From positions 121,303 through 185,302 of the forward strand of contig MU385781.1 in the NCBI GenBank assembly GCA_022497155.1: 64,000 nucleotides of DNA, given 5' to 3'. The first letter of the stretch is position 1, and the number at the start of each line of letters is the position of its first letter. This stretch comes from Whalleya microplaca (taxonomy: Eukaryota > Ascomycota > Sordariomycetes > Xylariales > Xylariaceae). Under the pieces are notes generated by a model that was not told the origin of the DNA, made no database searches, and saw only the letters and a program-made list of their open reading frames with translations. Shown piece after piece: positions 36,501 to 47,045 of this stretch. The translations under genes were made by a program, and so were the position numbers.

Positions 36501-37422
36501 TTTTCTCACAGCATGAATATATCCGTTTAGGCCAACTCCGGATTCGTGTCAGATTTTTGTGTCGAAGCCAGGAAGGGAAGGCCTGCATATTTCTTCTACT
36601 ATCATACATAGTCGGTCTCGCATGCTTCCTAATCTCATCGGATAACTTGTTGTAAGTTACAGAAAGGCGTAGACAACTCATGTCACGATAATAGGGGTAT
36701 TAGTTATAGTGCCTTAAGCCTATGGATCTCGGAGCAATAACAGGGATCTTTTAAGCTGTTAGAAGATCTTTTAGATCTTAGACCTTTACACAATTCTACT
36801 TAGTCAACTAAAGTGATCACGGCAGCACCTAAATGATTATTGCACACACTGTAACTGTGATAACTAAGGTATGGCGAAACAGAATATTGACATAAGTAAA
36901 ATTGATACGTCTTATACATATTATATTTCAGTTAATAGTAACTGTATAATGTAACTTGAACAAGATTGACAGGTTACGATGTAATACATATAAGCACATC
37001 AATAAGGCGATTGGAGTTTAGCCTATAATAATCCATTTATAATATGTTTCTAACTCGGAAAGTGAAATTTTATTAAGTCTTCAAATACAATAATAAAACC
37101 GGGTTAAACAATTTTGAAAGAGCAAGTGATTACATCTTCGATTTGACAATTATGGAAACATGAGATCATCAGAGGGAGAGATCATTGGCGGATTATAGTG
37201 GCCTAGACCTGATTACCCTAGAGATACATGTAGGTGCTCAAACTGAGCTGAGCAATCCACCCAAACCACGTCAGACCAATGTCATTGTACGACCAAGGCT
37301 TAAATATGATGTTTCGTTAGTTACTATACTAATTCTTATAGTCTACCAAGACATATGCCCATCTTTTAAACACTGTCAACATAGTCGCCACATCAATCAA
37401 CAACACTAGTCTCAATTGCACG
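33598..37422. other. Gene-free stretch of 3.8 kb
   Basis: No defensible gene on either strand. A short frame ending MTEKIENRMFGVDGSG at about 35200-35290 looks protein-like but has no upstream exon I can support. The right 300 bp is the upstream region of the dehydrogenase gene at 37423. A tandem repeat at 35309-35392 is listed separately. Confidence 0.5.
35309..35392 (+). repeat. GTAGGTAGGTACGAG minisatellite decaying into GTAG tetramers
   Basis: Three near-exact 15-base units of GTAGGTAGGTACGAG followed by GTAGGTAGATAGGTAGG-type tetranucleotide repeats. Non-coding. Confidence 0.8.
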
Positions 37423-39049
37423 ATGGCTTCGAACTCCGACATCAGCCAAATTAAACGGATAGGCATCGTGGGCTGCGGGAACATGGGCACAATGATGTCT
37501 TTCGGCTTTTCCGAGAATGGCCTTGACGTGTCCATATGGGACGTCTCAGAGAAGAATGTCGACCAGGCGCGTGAGATGGCAAGGCAGACGAAGACACTCA
37601 AGGGCAAAATCGATCACTTTAGAGACATCCATGAATTTACTAAGAGTCTGGATTCTCAACCTCGGAAAATCTTCATCTTCTCTATCACGCACGGGTGGCC
37701 CGCCGACTCTGTGTTGGAGAAGATCAGAGGTGACCTGAAGCCTGGCGACATTATCCTCGATGGCGGCAACGAGAATTATCGCAACACTGAGAGGCGACAG
37801 AAAGAGCTGGGGCCCAAGGGTGTCAAGTGGATCGGCATGGGAGTCAGCGGTGGCTACCAGTCGGCGCGGCGCGGTCCGAGTATGTCACCTGGAGGTGATC
37901 GAGAGGCCATCGAGTTTGTGTTGCCACTGCTTGAGAAGTTCGCAGCTAAGTCTGCGCTTGACGGCAAGCCGTGTGTGCAGTACATAGGTAAGCATAGTTC
38001 TCCTACTTATAAATGGAGATCCCTATTGGTCTGGCATCATATTCGAATCTGACTTTCGATGTCCAGGGCCTCATGGCGCAGGACACTATGTGAAGATGGT
38101 GCACAATGGGATTGAGAACGGGATGCTTTCCGCTGTCTGTGAAGCATGGAGTTTCCTCAACAAGTCTCTCGGACTCGCAAATGACGAGATCGGAAAGATC
38201 TTTGAGAAGTGGAATTCCGAGGGCGAGCTGAAGAATACTTACTTGATCCAGATTGGCTCCGAGATATGTCAGAGGGCAAAGACACCCGAGGGTGACCAGC
38301 ATGGCGAAGGAAAGGGCGAAGGAGGTTACGTCCTAGACGACGTCCTTGATAAGGTAGTACAGGATGACGATAGTTCGGAAGGCACTCTATTTTGGACAGT
38401 GATGGACGCGGCTGACCGACACGTCTCGGCACCTACGATTGCAGCCGGCCATTTCTTCCGCGTGGCCAGTGGGAATCGTGCGCAGCGGTTGAAGGTCGCT
38501 GAAAACCTCAACATTCCAAAGCCTCAATATGTGGACGCGGGAGACAAGAATAGCCTCGTTGAGGCCTTGCGTAGGGCTGTCTACGTGACTTTCCTGTGCT
38601 CGTTTTGTCAGGGCTTTGAGCTCATTGCTCGGACCTCCAAAGATGAAGGCTGGGATGTCGACCTTGGCAAGTGTATCCAAATCTGGAGAGCCGGCTGTAT
38701 TATTCAGGAAGACCATATTGCAGACATGCTCGAGCCCATATTACTCAACGCGAAGGAGCCTATCACGAATATGAAACTTATCCGTGAGGTTGCCTCTGAG
38801 CTGCGGAGCAACTTCGATGCTCTGAAGCAAATTACACTGAAAGCTATCGAATGGGACAACTATGTTCCTGCTCTTAGTGCAAGTCTGGAATATCTGAAGT
38901 ATGTTGGTGGAGAAATGTTGGCAACCCAGTTCATGGAGGGGGAGATGGATTTCTTCGGCGCTCATGCATATGATAGACCAAATGTGAGAGGCGAGGACCC
39001 GGGAAACCCATCAAAAGGTGCTCACCACTACGAATGGCGGCCGGCTTGA
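37423..39049 (+). CDS. 6-phosphogluconate dehydrogenase paralogue, possibly NAD-dependent
   Basis: Two exons, join(37423..37987,38067..39049), encode 515 aa; donor GTAAGC, acceptor TCCAG, frame kept through a GGG codon at residue 189. The Rossmann motif is GIVGCGNMG (residues 14-22). LDGGNENYRNTERR, GVSGGYQSARRGPSMSPGG and YIGPHGAGHYVKMVHNGIE follow the 6PGDH pattern; K198, H201, N202 and E205 correspond to catalytic or substrate residues of the classical enzyme (Lys183 and Glu190 in sheep). The C-terminal all-helical domain is complete (IWRAGCIIQ). It differs from the housekeeping enzyme: where classical 6PGDH has Asn-Arg-Thr to bind the NADP 2'-phosphate, this protein has Asp40-Val41-Ser42, and after HNGIE it reads NGMLSAVCEAW instead of YGDMQLICEAY. 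Oxidative decarboxylation of 6-phosphogluconate or a related sugar acid is likely; the cofactor switch is inference. Confidence 0.88.
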
Positions 39050-40504
39050 ATTAGCCTTTCGACTTATATACTAGACGGGAGTGGATGGACGAGTAGCCAG
39101 ATCCATAGAACAATAGCTCTACATTTAATTACTTGATAATACATATCCACCAACCGATTACTCTTATTATTCATCAGCTCTTCGCATTATTCGATATAAC
39201 ATTGAATATAACACTTATAGGTTACTTATATATAAGCGGTAGAAACGATTCAGAGTGTGGACATAAGCACACGTTGACTTGAGGGTGCACGTCTGTTGCG
39301 TCTAAACGCCGTGAACCGCAATCTACGAACAGTAAGTTTCCCTCACAACACTATCAGAGATTATCCTGCAAAAAAGATAGTTTCCCAATTAAATTGAGGG
39401 CAACTAGATACAATAGCTGCTAGTGTCATATGTTTCTGCTGAACTCTTTATTTGTAAGAAAAATAAGCCAAAACATGAAACGGCCTTCATGGCTGTGTCG
39501 TATATAATAGTGAGTTACCGTGGTTGTTATGAACTTGAATATCACATAGATTATCTAATTCTTTAACACTGTCCCCATTCAGCTTATCATAAGTATATTA
39601 CCTCACTCCTCAAGCTACCTAGATGTTTAGCCTGTTCCTTGGTTCTCGTTGTGGTGGCATGATAATACGCGATGGGCTCTGCTTTAGGAAGGTTACAGCG
39701 CATGTGCGGTAATGAGTGAAGATGGGACGGCCAGTCGAGAATAGTTGTTCTTGAATATGAAATGGTTCCATAGCCTGTCATAATGAAATTCAGTTGTGCC
39801 ATGATTGACCACCTCAGTCGGCTAGCCGGTTTTTTTTATGCCGAGAACCATAAGACGTCGTCTATTGGTTTTCTTGACAACTTCTGGATGAAGAATAGTT
39901 GAGCAAAGGGTTGTAGTAGATCTACATCGATTCTCATAGACTATGAGCGTGTGACTGGCAGATTGGCTAGCATTAATGATGCCAATGTCCAAGCATAAGG
40001 CCGAGCGACATATGATACATCCAGGGAGTGGCAAACAATATGGGGGACTGGGGTACAGATCTCACGCCGCGGAAGGCAGGTCCTCGAACTTATTTGACCA
40101 ATACATCCTGGGGTTGGTGGTTGGCTAATAAGACTGTTTTCTACACAGTTCCAGTTCACCAATCATCGATGCTGGTGGAGACATTCAGCTGAACTACCCC
40201 AGATTCTTATATCCATTCAGCACGTTACAATTTGTTTTTGACTGGGGGGGAGCATCCCCCCAGGTATCGCAACGTCATTATTTCTATCTCAGGCAACAAT
40301 CTCCGACTGTCTTCACTAGGATCCCCGCAAAATTGAGTCGTGACCTCGGAAAGAAATTAGGATCTAGAAGAGATACCTATTATTGAAGATGATGCACTAT
40401 ATTATTATTCTGACTTGCACAATCTTCATATCCAGGCATCGATTCACTGGACTTCTCTTGGACAATTATCACGGCTACACATCCATGCCTAATCACTAAA
40501 CACG
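39050..40504. other. Gene-free stretch upstream of the secreted-protein gene
   Basis: About 1.45 kb, AT-rich on the left. The right end is the upstream region of the 40505 gene. No other feature is supported. Confidence 0.5.
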
Positions 40505-41263
40505 ATGTATATTAATTTTGTCCTTGTACTCGTCTCCGCAAGCAGCTTGAGCTTGGCGGCTATTGCTCCCGAGCCCGCCAAGGTGGTCCGCGAAGTCGAC
40601 CCGAGTCAGACCTCCGGGAACATGCTGTCTGCCATGTACAGGCTGGCTAGCGAGTTCAACCTGAAAGGCTGCATTCCACAGGCTCTACCTCTCATCACAG
40701 ATCTGCCCAAGATCCCCAAAGAGCTCCTAAGCAACGATCATATGAAGCAGGCCCTGAGCCAAACAACCCTGAGACTTGAAGATGTGTGCAACTTCTCAAT
40801 TACGGACTCCGTTGGAAGTATCTACACTTCTTACCTGCCGACTTGGTATAGTTGGTATCACGAGCACTCGTCTACTATCGCCAAGATTGTCAGCGCCTGT
40901 CCATCGGCTGCGCAGCTCGTCAGTACCGTCGAGGCGTACGAGAAGTGCAAACAAGTGTCCGAAACGGCTCCTGCATCTGCCACAGGGTCAGCTGGGACGG
41001 GAACTGCATCTGTCACGGACACGTCTGGGATCCTATCCATCCAGACTGATACCTCCGCGGTGCTTTCTATCCAAACGGACACTGTAGTCGATAGTACAGC
41101 CTCTGGCGCTGCATCCACAGGCACTGGTACCTCTGTGCCGAGTGAGTCGACCGCTGCTCCGACATCATCATCTGTTTCGGAAGCTATAGCCCCGCAGGAG
41201 ACGGGTTTCATGGTCGCAGCAGCAGCAGCGGTTGGGTTTTTGGGTGCGGTGGTGGCTCTATGA
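40505..41263 (+). CDS. Secreted, probably GPI-anchored cell-surface protein, 252 aa
   Basis: A single exon starts at ATG 40505 with a signal peptide (INFVLVLVSASSLSLAAIA, predicted cleavage near residue 20). The mature part has a compact domain with four Cys (residues 56, 98, 137, 153) and an aromatic-rich segment (YTSYLPTWYSWYHEH), which reminds me of fungal secreted proteins grouped as DUF7735; that assignment is from memory and unverified. Residues 158-228 are Ser/Thr/Gly/Ala-rich, likely O-mannosylated, and contain a duplicated TDTSxxLSIQ unit. The last 20 residues (FMVAAAAAVGFLGAVVAL) are hydrophobic and end at the stop, preceded by small residues, as in a GPI attachment signal. Function unknown; a wall-associated role is inferred. 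Confidence 0.82.
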   Translation: MYINFVLVLVSASSLSLAAIAPEPAKVVREVDPSQTSGNMLSAMYRLASEFNLKGCIPQALPLITDLPKIPKELLSNDHMKQALSQTTLRLEDVCNFSITDSVGSIYTSYLPTWYSWYHEHSSTIAKIVSACPSAAQLVSTVEAYEKCKQVSETAPASATGSAGTGTASVTDTSGILSIQTDTSAVLSIQTDTVVDSTASGAASTGTGTSVPSESTAAPTSSSVSEAIAPQETGFMVAAAAAVGFLGAVVAL

Positions 41264-42182
41264 GAAAGTCCACGGGGGATAGAATGAAAGGATATCAAAC
41301 TTATGGAGGAAATGCGACTTAGTTGTATATTGAACTTGACAGTGGGTATGGTGTATGAATTCAACGGTGGTGGCTACTATGTATGCAGAATAACCTGACA
41401 CACTCTAGAATAGCATGGCGAAGGATTAATATTGTACCGATAACATTCAGATGATACTCGGTCATATTATCCCACAACGAAGCTCTTATGCCATTCGGTT
41501 CGTAGATGTGAGAATTTCTAATCTGAATGAGGGTGGATTTGGGGGGGGGGGGGGGGGTTGAAACGCCCATGCAAGTAGCCCACACCCACCGCCCACAAAG
41601 ACTCGTGCCGCACTCAGTGAAACGATTAGCAACTAGGTATTGCGTACATGTTCGTCTGATTTCCCCTGACATTGAGTCACAGCTCATCTGCTGACGTGAG
41701 TAGCGTCCTCAAACATATGCACGTAGCAAATAGAATAGAAGACGTTGAGGTATGTGCAGTACCGTGCGTTATAGTTTTCTTTCTATTTGTTTCCAAAGTG
41801 TGCTACAAACTCAGTCCGGTAACCAGACCAATTTCAAGTTACTGCCTGCTTGCTTGCTATCTTCAAATGTTGAGTTCACAATCTAGACATCAGAAGGACA
41901 GTGAAAATGCTATACTGGCTTGTTGGGTGGACAGGTTAGTCGTTGAAGTAATTTGATGCGGCATAGTGGAATTGCGTCCCCGTCTCGGCTCCGTTGGCAA
42001 TTTCCCTCCATTCAAAGGAATACTATGATAGATGGTCGAAACGGTGGATGTCCAAGTATAAGGCCCTCTCGTCTCCCATTCATCCGACTTCCAAGTTCGT
42101 CTCTTCTCCTAGAGGACCAATCTATCATCAACTGCCCGTACTACACCATACGGTCTTCTAAACAAACCGATCTTCAGTCAAC
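41264..42182. other. Gene-free stretch with a poly-G tract
   Basis: About 0.9 kb with no supported gene. It contains a 17-base G homopolymer listed separately. Confidence 0.5.
41541..41557 (+). repeat. Poly-G homopolymer, 17 G
   Basis: An uninterrupted run of 17 G in non-coding sequence. Runs like this are prone to length errors in sequencing and could fold as a G-quadruplex. Confidence 0.85.
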
Positions 42183-42368
42183 GTGTCATTTATCAAAATC
42201 ACGGCTCAAGTTCTACTTAGCGCCGCATTTAGCGCTGAAATAGCATGCACCAGCAGATCTTACGATAGTGCCATGAAGGGGGTACCGAACGGGTTTTGTT
42301 ACATTGGTCAACAGGCTTACTGCGATAACAACAATTTCACCTGTACCCTTCCCGAGACAGCTTGTTGA
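42183..42368 (+). pseudogene. Possible small secreted Cys-rich protein whose start codon is GTG
   Basis: A 61-codon frame begins at GTG 42183 and ends TGA at 42366-42368; there is no in-frame ATG upstream before a stop. The first 21 residues (SFIKITAQVLLSAAFSAEIA) look like a signal peptide. The rest holds five cysteines (22, 39, 47, 54, 61) in a short chain with GFCYIGQQAYCDNNNFTC, the build of a small secreted effector-like protein. One A-to-G change at the first base would explain the missing ATG, so I list it as a possible broken gene. A non-ATG start or an undetected upstream exon are alternatives, and chance cannot be excluded for a frame this short. Confidence 0.35.
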
Positions 42369-43277
42369 GAATTCCACTCAGATACGGTACGTAACCCTCG
42401 ACTTCAATCCTATGTACATTGGCTGAGTGATTTGAGGTCATTCTGATGCCACCAGTGGCAGAAAAGAGTAGAGAAATATTTGATGGGAGGGCGGATAGCA
42501 AGGAGACACCGGCTTCCCTTACAAATATGACAAAGCTACGGCGGCATTGGAGTCGGGATTATATATATCGGATTAGTATCCCTTGACCCTTTACTAAATA
42601 CCTAGAGGCATTTGGCTTGCTATCAATATACCTAAGAGCGTACGAATAAAGGAGGTGCATTTTGCACTAGACTGGCTTCAAAGGATCTAGCATAGCTGTG
42701 GTTGGCCTATAACCGTCTATGGCCTACGATCATGACTAGGAGGCATGCAAATGTGTAAGTGTACCCTGAGGTCTGGAGAAGTCGAATCGAGATTTTAGGT
42801 CGTATTATATAAGAGTAACGCCTAGGGTACAATCTCTTAACTTCCCATGCAATACCATACCACCGGCATCTTCAGATGAAGGACAGGACATAATACCCGC
42901 CGGCTCTCGAAATTAAACAACCCGAACGCCCCAACAAATGTAATAGTTGAACTGGACTCTACTGCGTCATAGCCGCTCCATTGCCCAACCAATGTTTCGT
43001 TCAAAGTTAGTCTGGAATACTGATGGGAATTTGGAGCCCAGTCGGAATGAGCTCACAAAAAAACTTTTCTTCTTTTTTGTTTGAATGTGACCCAGAGTTC
43101 AGTTGATAATCAAGTGGCCACGTTTGCTAGATTACTCATTCCCATTCTGGGACAAGCATTTATACCCAAAGGGTTGGAAGGCAAGAGCAAGACGAGACCT
43201 CCCCTCTACCTCACAGCATATTCTTCGATCTATCTAGTTGAAGCCATTGTCATCTCCGCGAGTCCCTTTACACCAAG
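42369..43277. other. Gene-free stretch upstream of the MFS gene
   Basis: About 0.9 kb. Only the upstream region of the MFS transporter can be inferred; no other coding signal is visible. Confidence 0.5.
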
Positions 43278-45019
43278 ATGGATCAAGAAAACGGCCAGGA
43301 GAATATAGCAGGTGGGATATTAAGGAGATATTGGGTAGTATGGAACCAGGCGATAGTAGTAAGCAATACCCCATGATTCATGACACAAACTCCCTTTTTC
43401 ACGTATGTTCAGGGGTCCTTGACTTCCGGAACAGGTCTTAGATAATTCTCTTGGCTGTTTGGAAAGGGAAAAGCACTAACTCTGAATGGCAGTCTTTCTG
43501 CCTGGTCTTCTGTACGCTCGGCTTCTGCAACGCTTGCGGTGTGTTTCAGACGCGTTGGGCAAAAGAACTCAAGCCGACGTGGTCGGCTGGGGATGTTTCG
43601 TGGATAGGTACTACACAAGGCGCTTTGTTGAACATTGTCGGCATTGTCAGTGGTCCTCTTTACGATAAAGGTTACATCAAATCTTTAATGATCAGTGGCT
43701 TGGTCTTCTGTGTTGTTGGCCTCGTTGTCACCGGCTTCGTGGAAGGGTTCGCATGGCTTCTTTTGATCTTTGGTATCGTGGAGGGTATAGGCGTTGGGAT
43801 CCTTTACACACCGGCATTGGCACATATAGAGAGACATTTCTCTAGGGAAAGACTATCCACCGCCGCTGGAATCGTATCCACGGGAGGAAGCTGGGGAGGG
43901 ATCTTCTACTCGCTTTTACTCGACCCGCTTGTACAGGCCCATGACTTACGGTGGGCTTGTATTATATTTGCAGCGATCAACGGCGGCTTGCTACTTTTGC
44001 CGATTTTCTTTGTCAGGCCAGGTGAACCTCGAACGCAAGACCCCCAACCACCCTTAACACCACGACGCTCCTGGCGAGAAGCATTTCGCCAGCCGAAATT
44101 CCTCGTGTTCAGCGCCTCTTTACTTGCTCTATATATAGCAGTTGACGTCCCTTTTTTCTTCATTCCATCATTTGCAGAATCGGAGTTGCGCTTGTCCGAA
44201 GCGAATGGGAGATATCTACTCGCTGGCCTGAATGGAGCGTCACTGGTGGGGCGCTTATTTTTTGGCTGGCTGGGAAGCTACCTTTCAGAACCGGAACAGG
44301 GCATTCGAAGAGAACTCCCCCTTTTCCAACTTGCCGTCTTTGCATGTGGTGTCGTGGTGTACTCCTGGAGCGCAGTATTTAACTTGGCGGGTGCCATTGT
44401 GTTCGCGATAATCTACGGATTCTTCACTGGTGGATGGGTTGCTTTGACATCACCTTGTGTACAAGTCATCTGTGAAGGTGACGAGGCGATCTTCGGAACT
44501 CTAATGGGATTTGTTTCATTTGCGGCAGGTATTGGCTACGTCATCGGCTCGCCTACCGCAGCATATATGATGATTACTCCAGCTGGCTATCTCGGAGTCA
44601 GTCTAGTATTTGGTTCACTCTTCATTCTGGTTGTTATGGCATTGTTTTACACTTACTCATGTCGCTCTTGCTTATTACCGGCAGATCCTGAAGGACAAGC
44701 CCCAGCTCCTGAAGAACAAGCCCCAGCTCCTGAAGGACAAGCCCCAGCTCCTGAAGAACAAGCCCCAGCTCCTGAAGAACAAGCCCCAGCTCCTGGAGAA
44801 CAAGCCCCAGCTCCTGGAGAACAAGCCCCAGCTCCTGAAGAACAAGCCCAAGCTCCTGAAGAACAAGCCCCAGCTCCTGCACCAGGTGTTCCGGATACTG
44901 GAAGAGAGACCGGAAGTCCGCATAACGACGGTGGGGATTCTGGAGGGTTTCGAAAGGATGTTAAGAGTCATGCAAAAAAGCATGAACGCCGTTCAAAATT
45001 TACCGAGATCTTTGATTAA
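43278..45019 (+). CDS. MFS transporter, monocarboxylate-permease-like, with repetitive C-terminal tail
   Basis: Proposed structure: join(43278..43358,43493..45019), 535 aa. Exon 1 (ATG 43278) encodes MDQENGQENIAGGILRRYW; donor GTAAGC at 43359, branch CTAAC and acceptor GGCAG ending at 43492 join it in phase 0 to SFCLVFCTLGFCNACGVFQT, the first TM helix. Without this intron the large frame has no ATG. About 12 TM helices follow, with the MCT-family marks GVFQTRW, WIGTTQGAL, GIGVGILYTPAL, TAAGIVSTGGSWGG and GLNGASLVGRLFFGWLGS. Fungal members carry mono- or dicarboxylates, riboflavin, or secondary metabolites, so the substrate is open. The canonical DGG motif before TM1 is weakened to AGG. The cytosolic tail is nine copies of a P-E-E-Q-A-P-A heptad encoded by a 21-bp minisatellite. 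Confidence 0.8.
44687..44875 (+). repeat. In-frame 21-bp coding minisatellite, nine units
   Basis: Nine tandem 21-base units of the form CCTGAAGAACAAGCCCCAGCT, encoding PEEQAPA variants (PEGQAPA, PGEQAPA, PEEQAQA). Differences between units are single bases, pointing to recent expansion. The unit length is a multiple of three, so copy-number change keeps the transporter frame. Confidence 0.92.
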
Positions 45020-45883
45020 CTCCAATGACAACATCAATCAGGGGAACACAGAACTTTTCGATAACTAAAATGGTGTTGGTGCATTGAGGGAGGAAGCATA
45101 GTCAAGCCCTGTTACTGTATATGGGGTTCCTCTGTCGTAAACGAGGCAAATGTTGCTAGCTGGGCAACTAGGTAACACGATAAGTGTTAAAGAAAGTCCC
45201 GAGGGTATATGAGGGAATAATATTCAGCTATCTAATCTACTTTTTCTTACACAGTCATAGTAATAAAATAATGAGTTCTGCTTTACTGCACAAAGAGGCA
45301 CCAGCAGCCAACGATTCATAAATGATATGACCTGGTGAATGTCCCTAAGAATCCCTGTGGAGATATTCCCTTCTCAGGTGAGCTCAGAGTCCTTACAAAC
45401 ATGAAAGATAGAATGTAAGTATTGACTAGAATATATTCTGGCTGGTGTGCAGTCTCTCCCTTGTACTCCGTATACTCATGTCCATGGGATAGAGCCACGA
45501 ACCTAAAATGTGATATAGGTACCTTTGGATCATTATATTGATCTCTACCAATATTTCGAACACAGAAATGGCAATCTGGCTATCATTCTCTAGGATAACT
45601 CTGATGATATGCAATAGTCAGACTTACTGTCGTTGATCATTACAATGTAATTCTGCCGCCAGGGGATACCCCGCACATCTTATTGACAACCGTGACCTTC
45701 CTTCGGCAGGTATGTGATTCGACCGAAAGATGAACTAGCACTATGTAGGCATTTTATATTTAAGCTGTAATGATTCCAATCATACAGTGCATCGATCCTT
45801 GAAGCGCCTTTGAGGGCGAACCTTCAGACCTGCAAGCACAAGACCAACTCTATTTGAGGTAGAGTACCGCTACAAACAGTACA
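45020..45883. other. Intergenic region, MFS gene to dioxygenase gene
   Basis: About 0.86 kb between same-strand genes, holding the MFS 3' end and the dioxygenase upstream region. No gene or RNA is visible. Confidence 0.5.
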
Positions 45884-46951
45884 ATGCCGGGGCTCACGGA
45901 AGAATCGCCTTTAAAAACTATTGCGGTCAAGGAGTTACATCCTACCTTCGCAGCTGAGATTACCGGGGTGAATTTCCAAGATTTGTCAGAGGAGCAGTTC
46001 TCGGAAACCATCGCCGCTATGGCGAAGGTAAATATAATCTTTACTAGAAGTCCATATTTCAGACGGACATTCGGGCTGATGGCTAATATGAGTACTGGTT
46101 AGTATGGTGTCTGCAGCTTTCGAGACACGGGCTTAGACGATGCTGCCCATGTCAAGTTTTCCGAACGTTTCGGAGAACTTGATAATATCCGACGATATCT
46201 CGTTGGCGGACGCAAGCGTCGCTGCAAGTACCATGAGCTATTTGATGCTGGCAATATCGACGACGACGGTTCTATTCTCGATCCTGAGAGCCCTAGGGCT
46301 CATTCAAACCGTGGCAATGGGCTCTTCCACGTAGATTCCTCCTTCAATCCGCGAAGGGCGTCGTTTTCACTCCTTCGAGCCTGTAAGTTGCCTCCGCCAG
46401 GTAATGGTGGGAACACGGATTTCTCAGACTCGCGGACGGCCTTCGACGAACTACCCGAGGGTCTGAGAGAAGAGCTCTTATCGCACGACTATGTCGGCGT
46501 GCATTCGATGGCACACTCTCGCAAGATTGGCTCGCCAGATTTCTTCCAGGACATGGACCTGACTAAGGCGCCTTTCCACCGACACAGGATTGTGCAAAAG
46601 CACGAGCCAAGTGGGAGGACGAATCTGTACGTCGGGGCGCACATGCACCATATTGAGGAAGACGGCAAGGAGATCACAAATTCGTGGCAGTTGGTCCAGC
46701 GACTCAATCAGCATGCGACGCAGAAGAAGTACACCACAACTATACAGTGGGACAAGCCGGGTGACTTGATCATCTGGGACAATAGGTGTGTGCTGCACCG
46801 CGCGGGCGGTGGGACTTTCGAGGGCAAGTACAAACGGGACTTGAGGAGGACCACGGTTCATGACGATAGTCCAACGGCGTGGGGTTGCAATACAAGTGAT
46901 TCTACATGGCCTGGATTTAACAGCCAGGTAAAACCTGGGACCGCGGCTTAG
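45884..46951 (+). CDS. TauD/TfdA-family Fe(II)/2-oxoglutarate dioxygenase
   Basis: Two exons, join(45884..46027,46103..46951), encode 330 aa; donor GTAAAT, acceptor GTTAG, phase 0, joining AAMAK to YGVCSFRDTG. The iron-binding HxD is H124-V-D126 in GLFHVDSSFN. The distal His is H280 in DNRCVLHRAGGG, followed by the 2-oxoglutarate-binding Arg in KRDLRRT. PPPGNGGNTDFSDSRTAF is also typical. Family members hydroxylate taurine, alkylsulfonates, phenoxyacetates or related acids using 2-oxoglutarate and O2, yielding succinate and CO2. Fungal relatives are annotated as 2,4-D-type dioxygenases and the real substrate is unknown. A GTAAGT at 46383 and CAG at 46398-46400 would make an 18-nt intron, too short to splice, and the frame is open through it. 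The neighbouring MFS permease may carry its substrate or product; that is inference. Confidence 0.88.
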
Positions 46952-47013
46952 GGGATGCTGTGGCCCCAAAACCATACAGCTAGCATTCTTATGGTAGTAG
47001 TGGAGATAGACTC

Positions 47014-47045
<32 letters not shown>

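Noticed and set aside
46383..46400. Donor/acceptor pair inside the dioxygenase second exon
   Set aside because: The intron would be 18 nt, and the frame is open through it with family-typical sequence (KLPPPGNGGNTDF).
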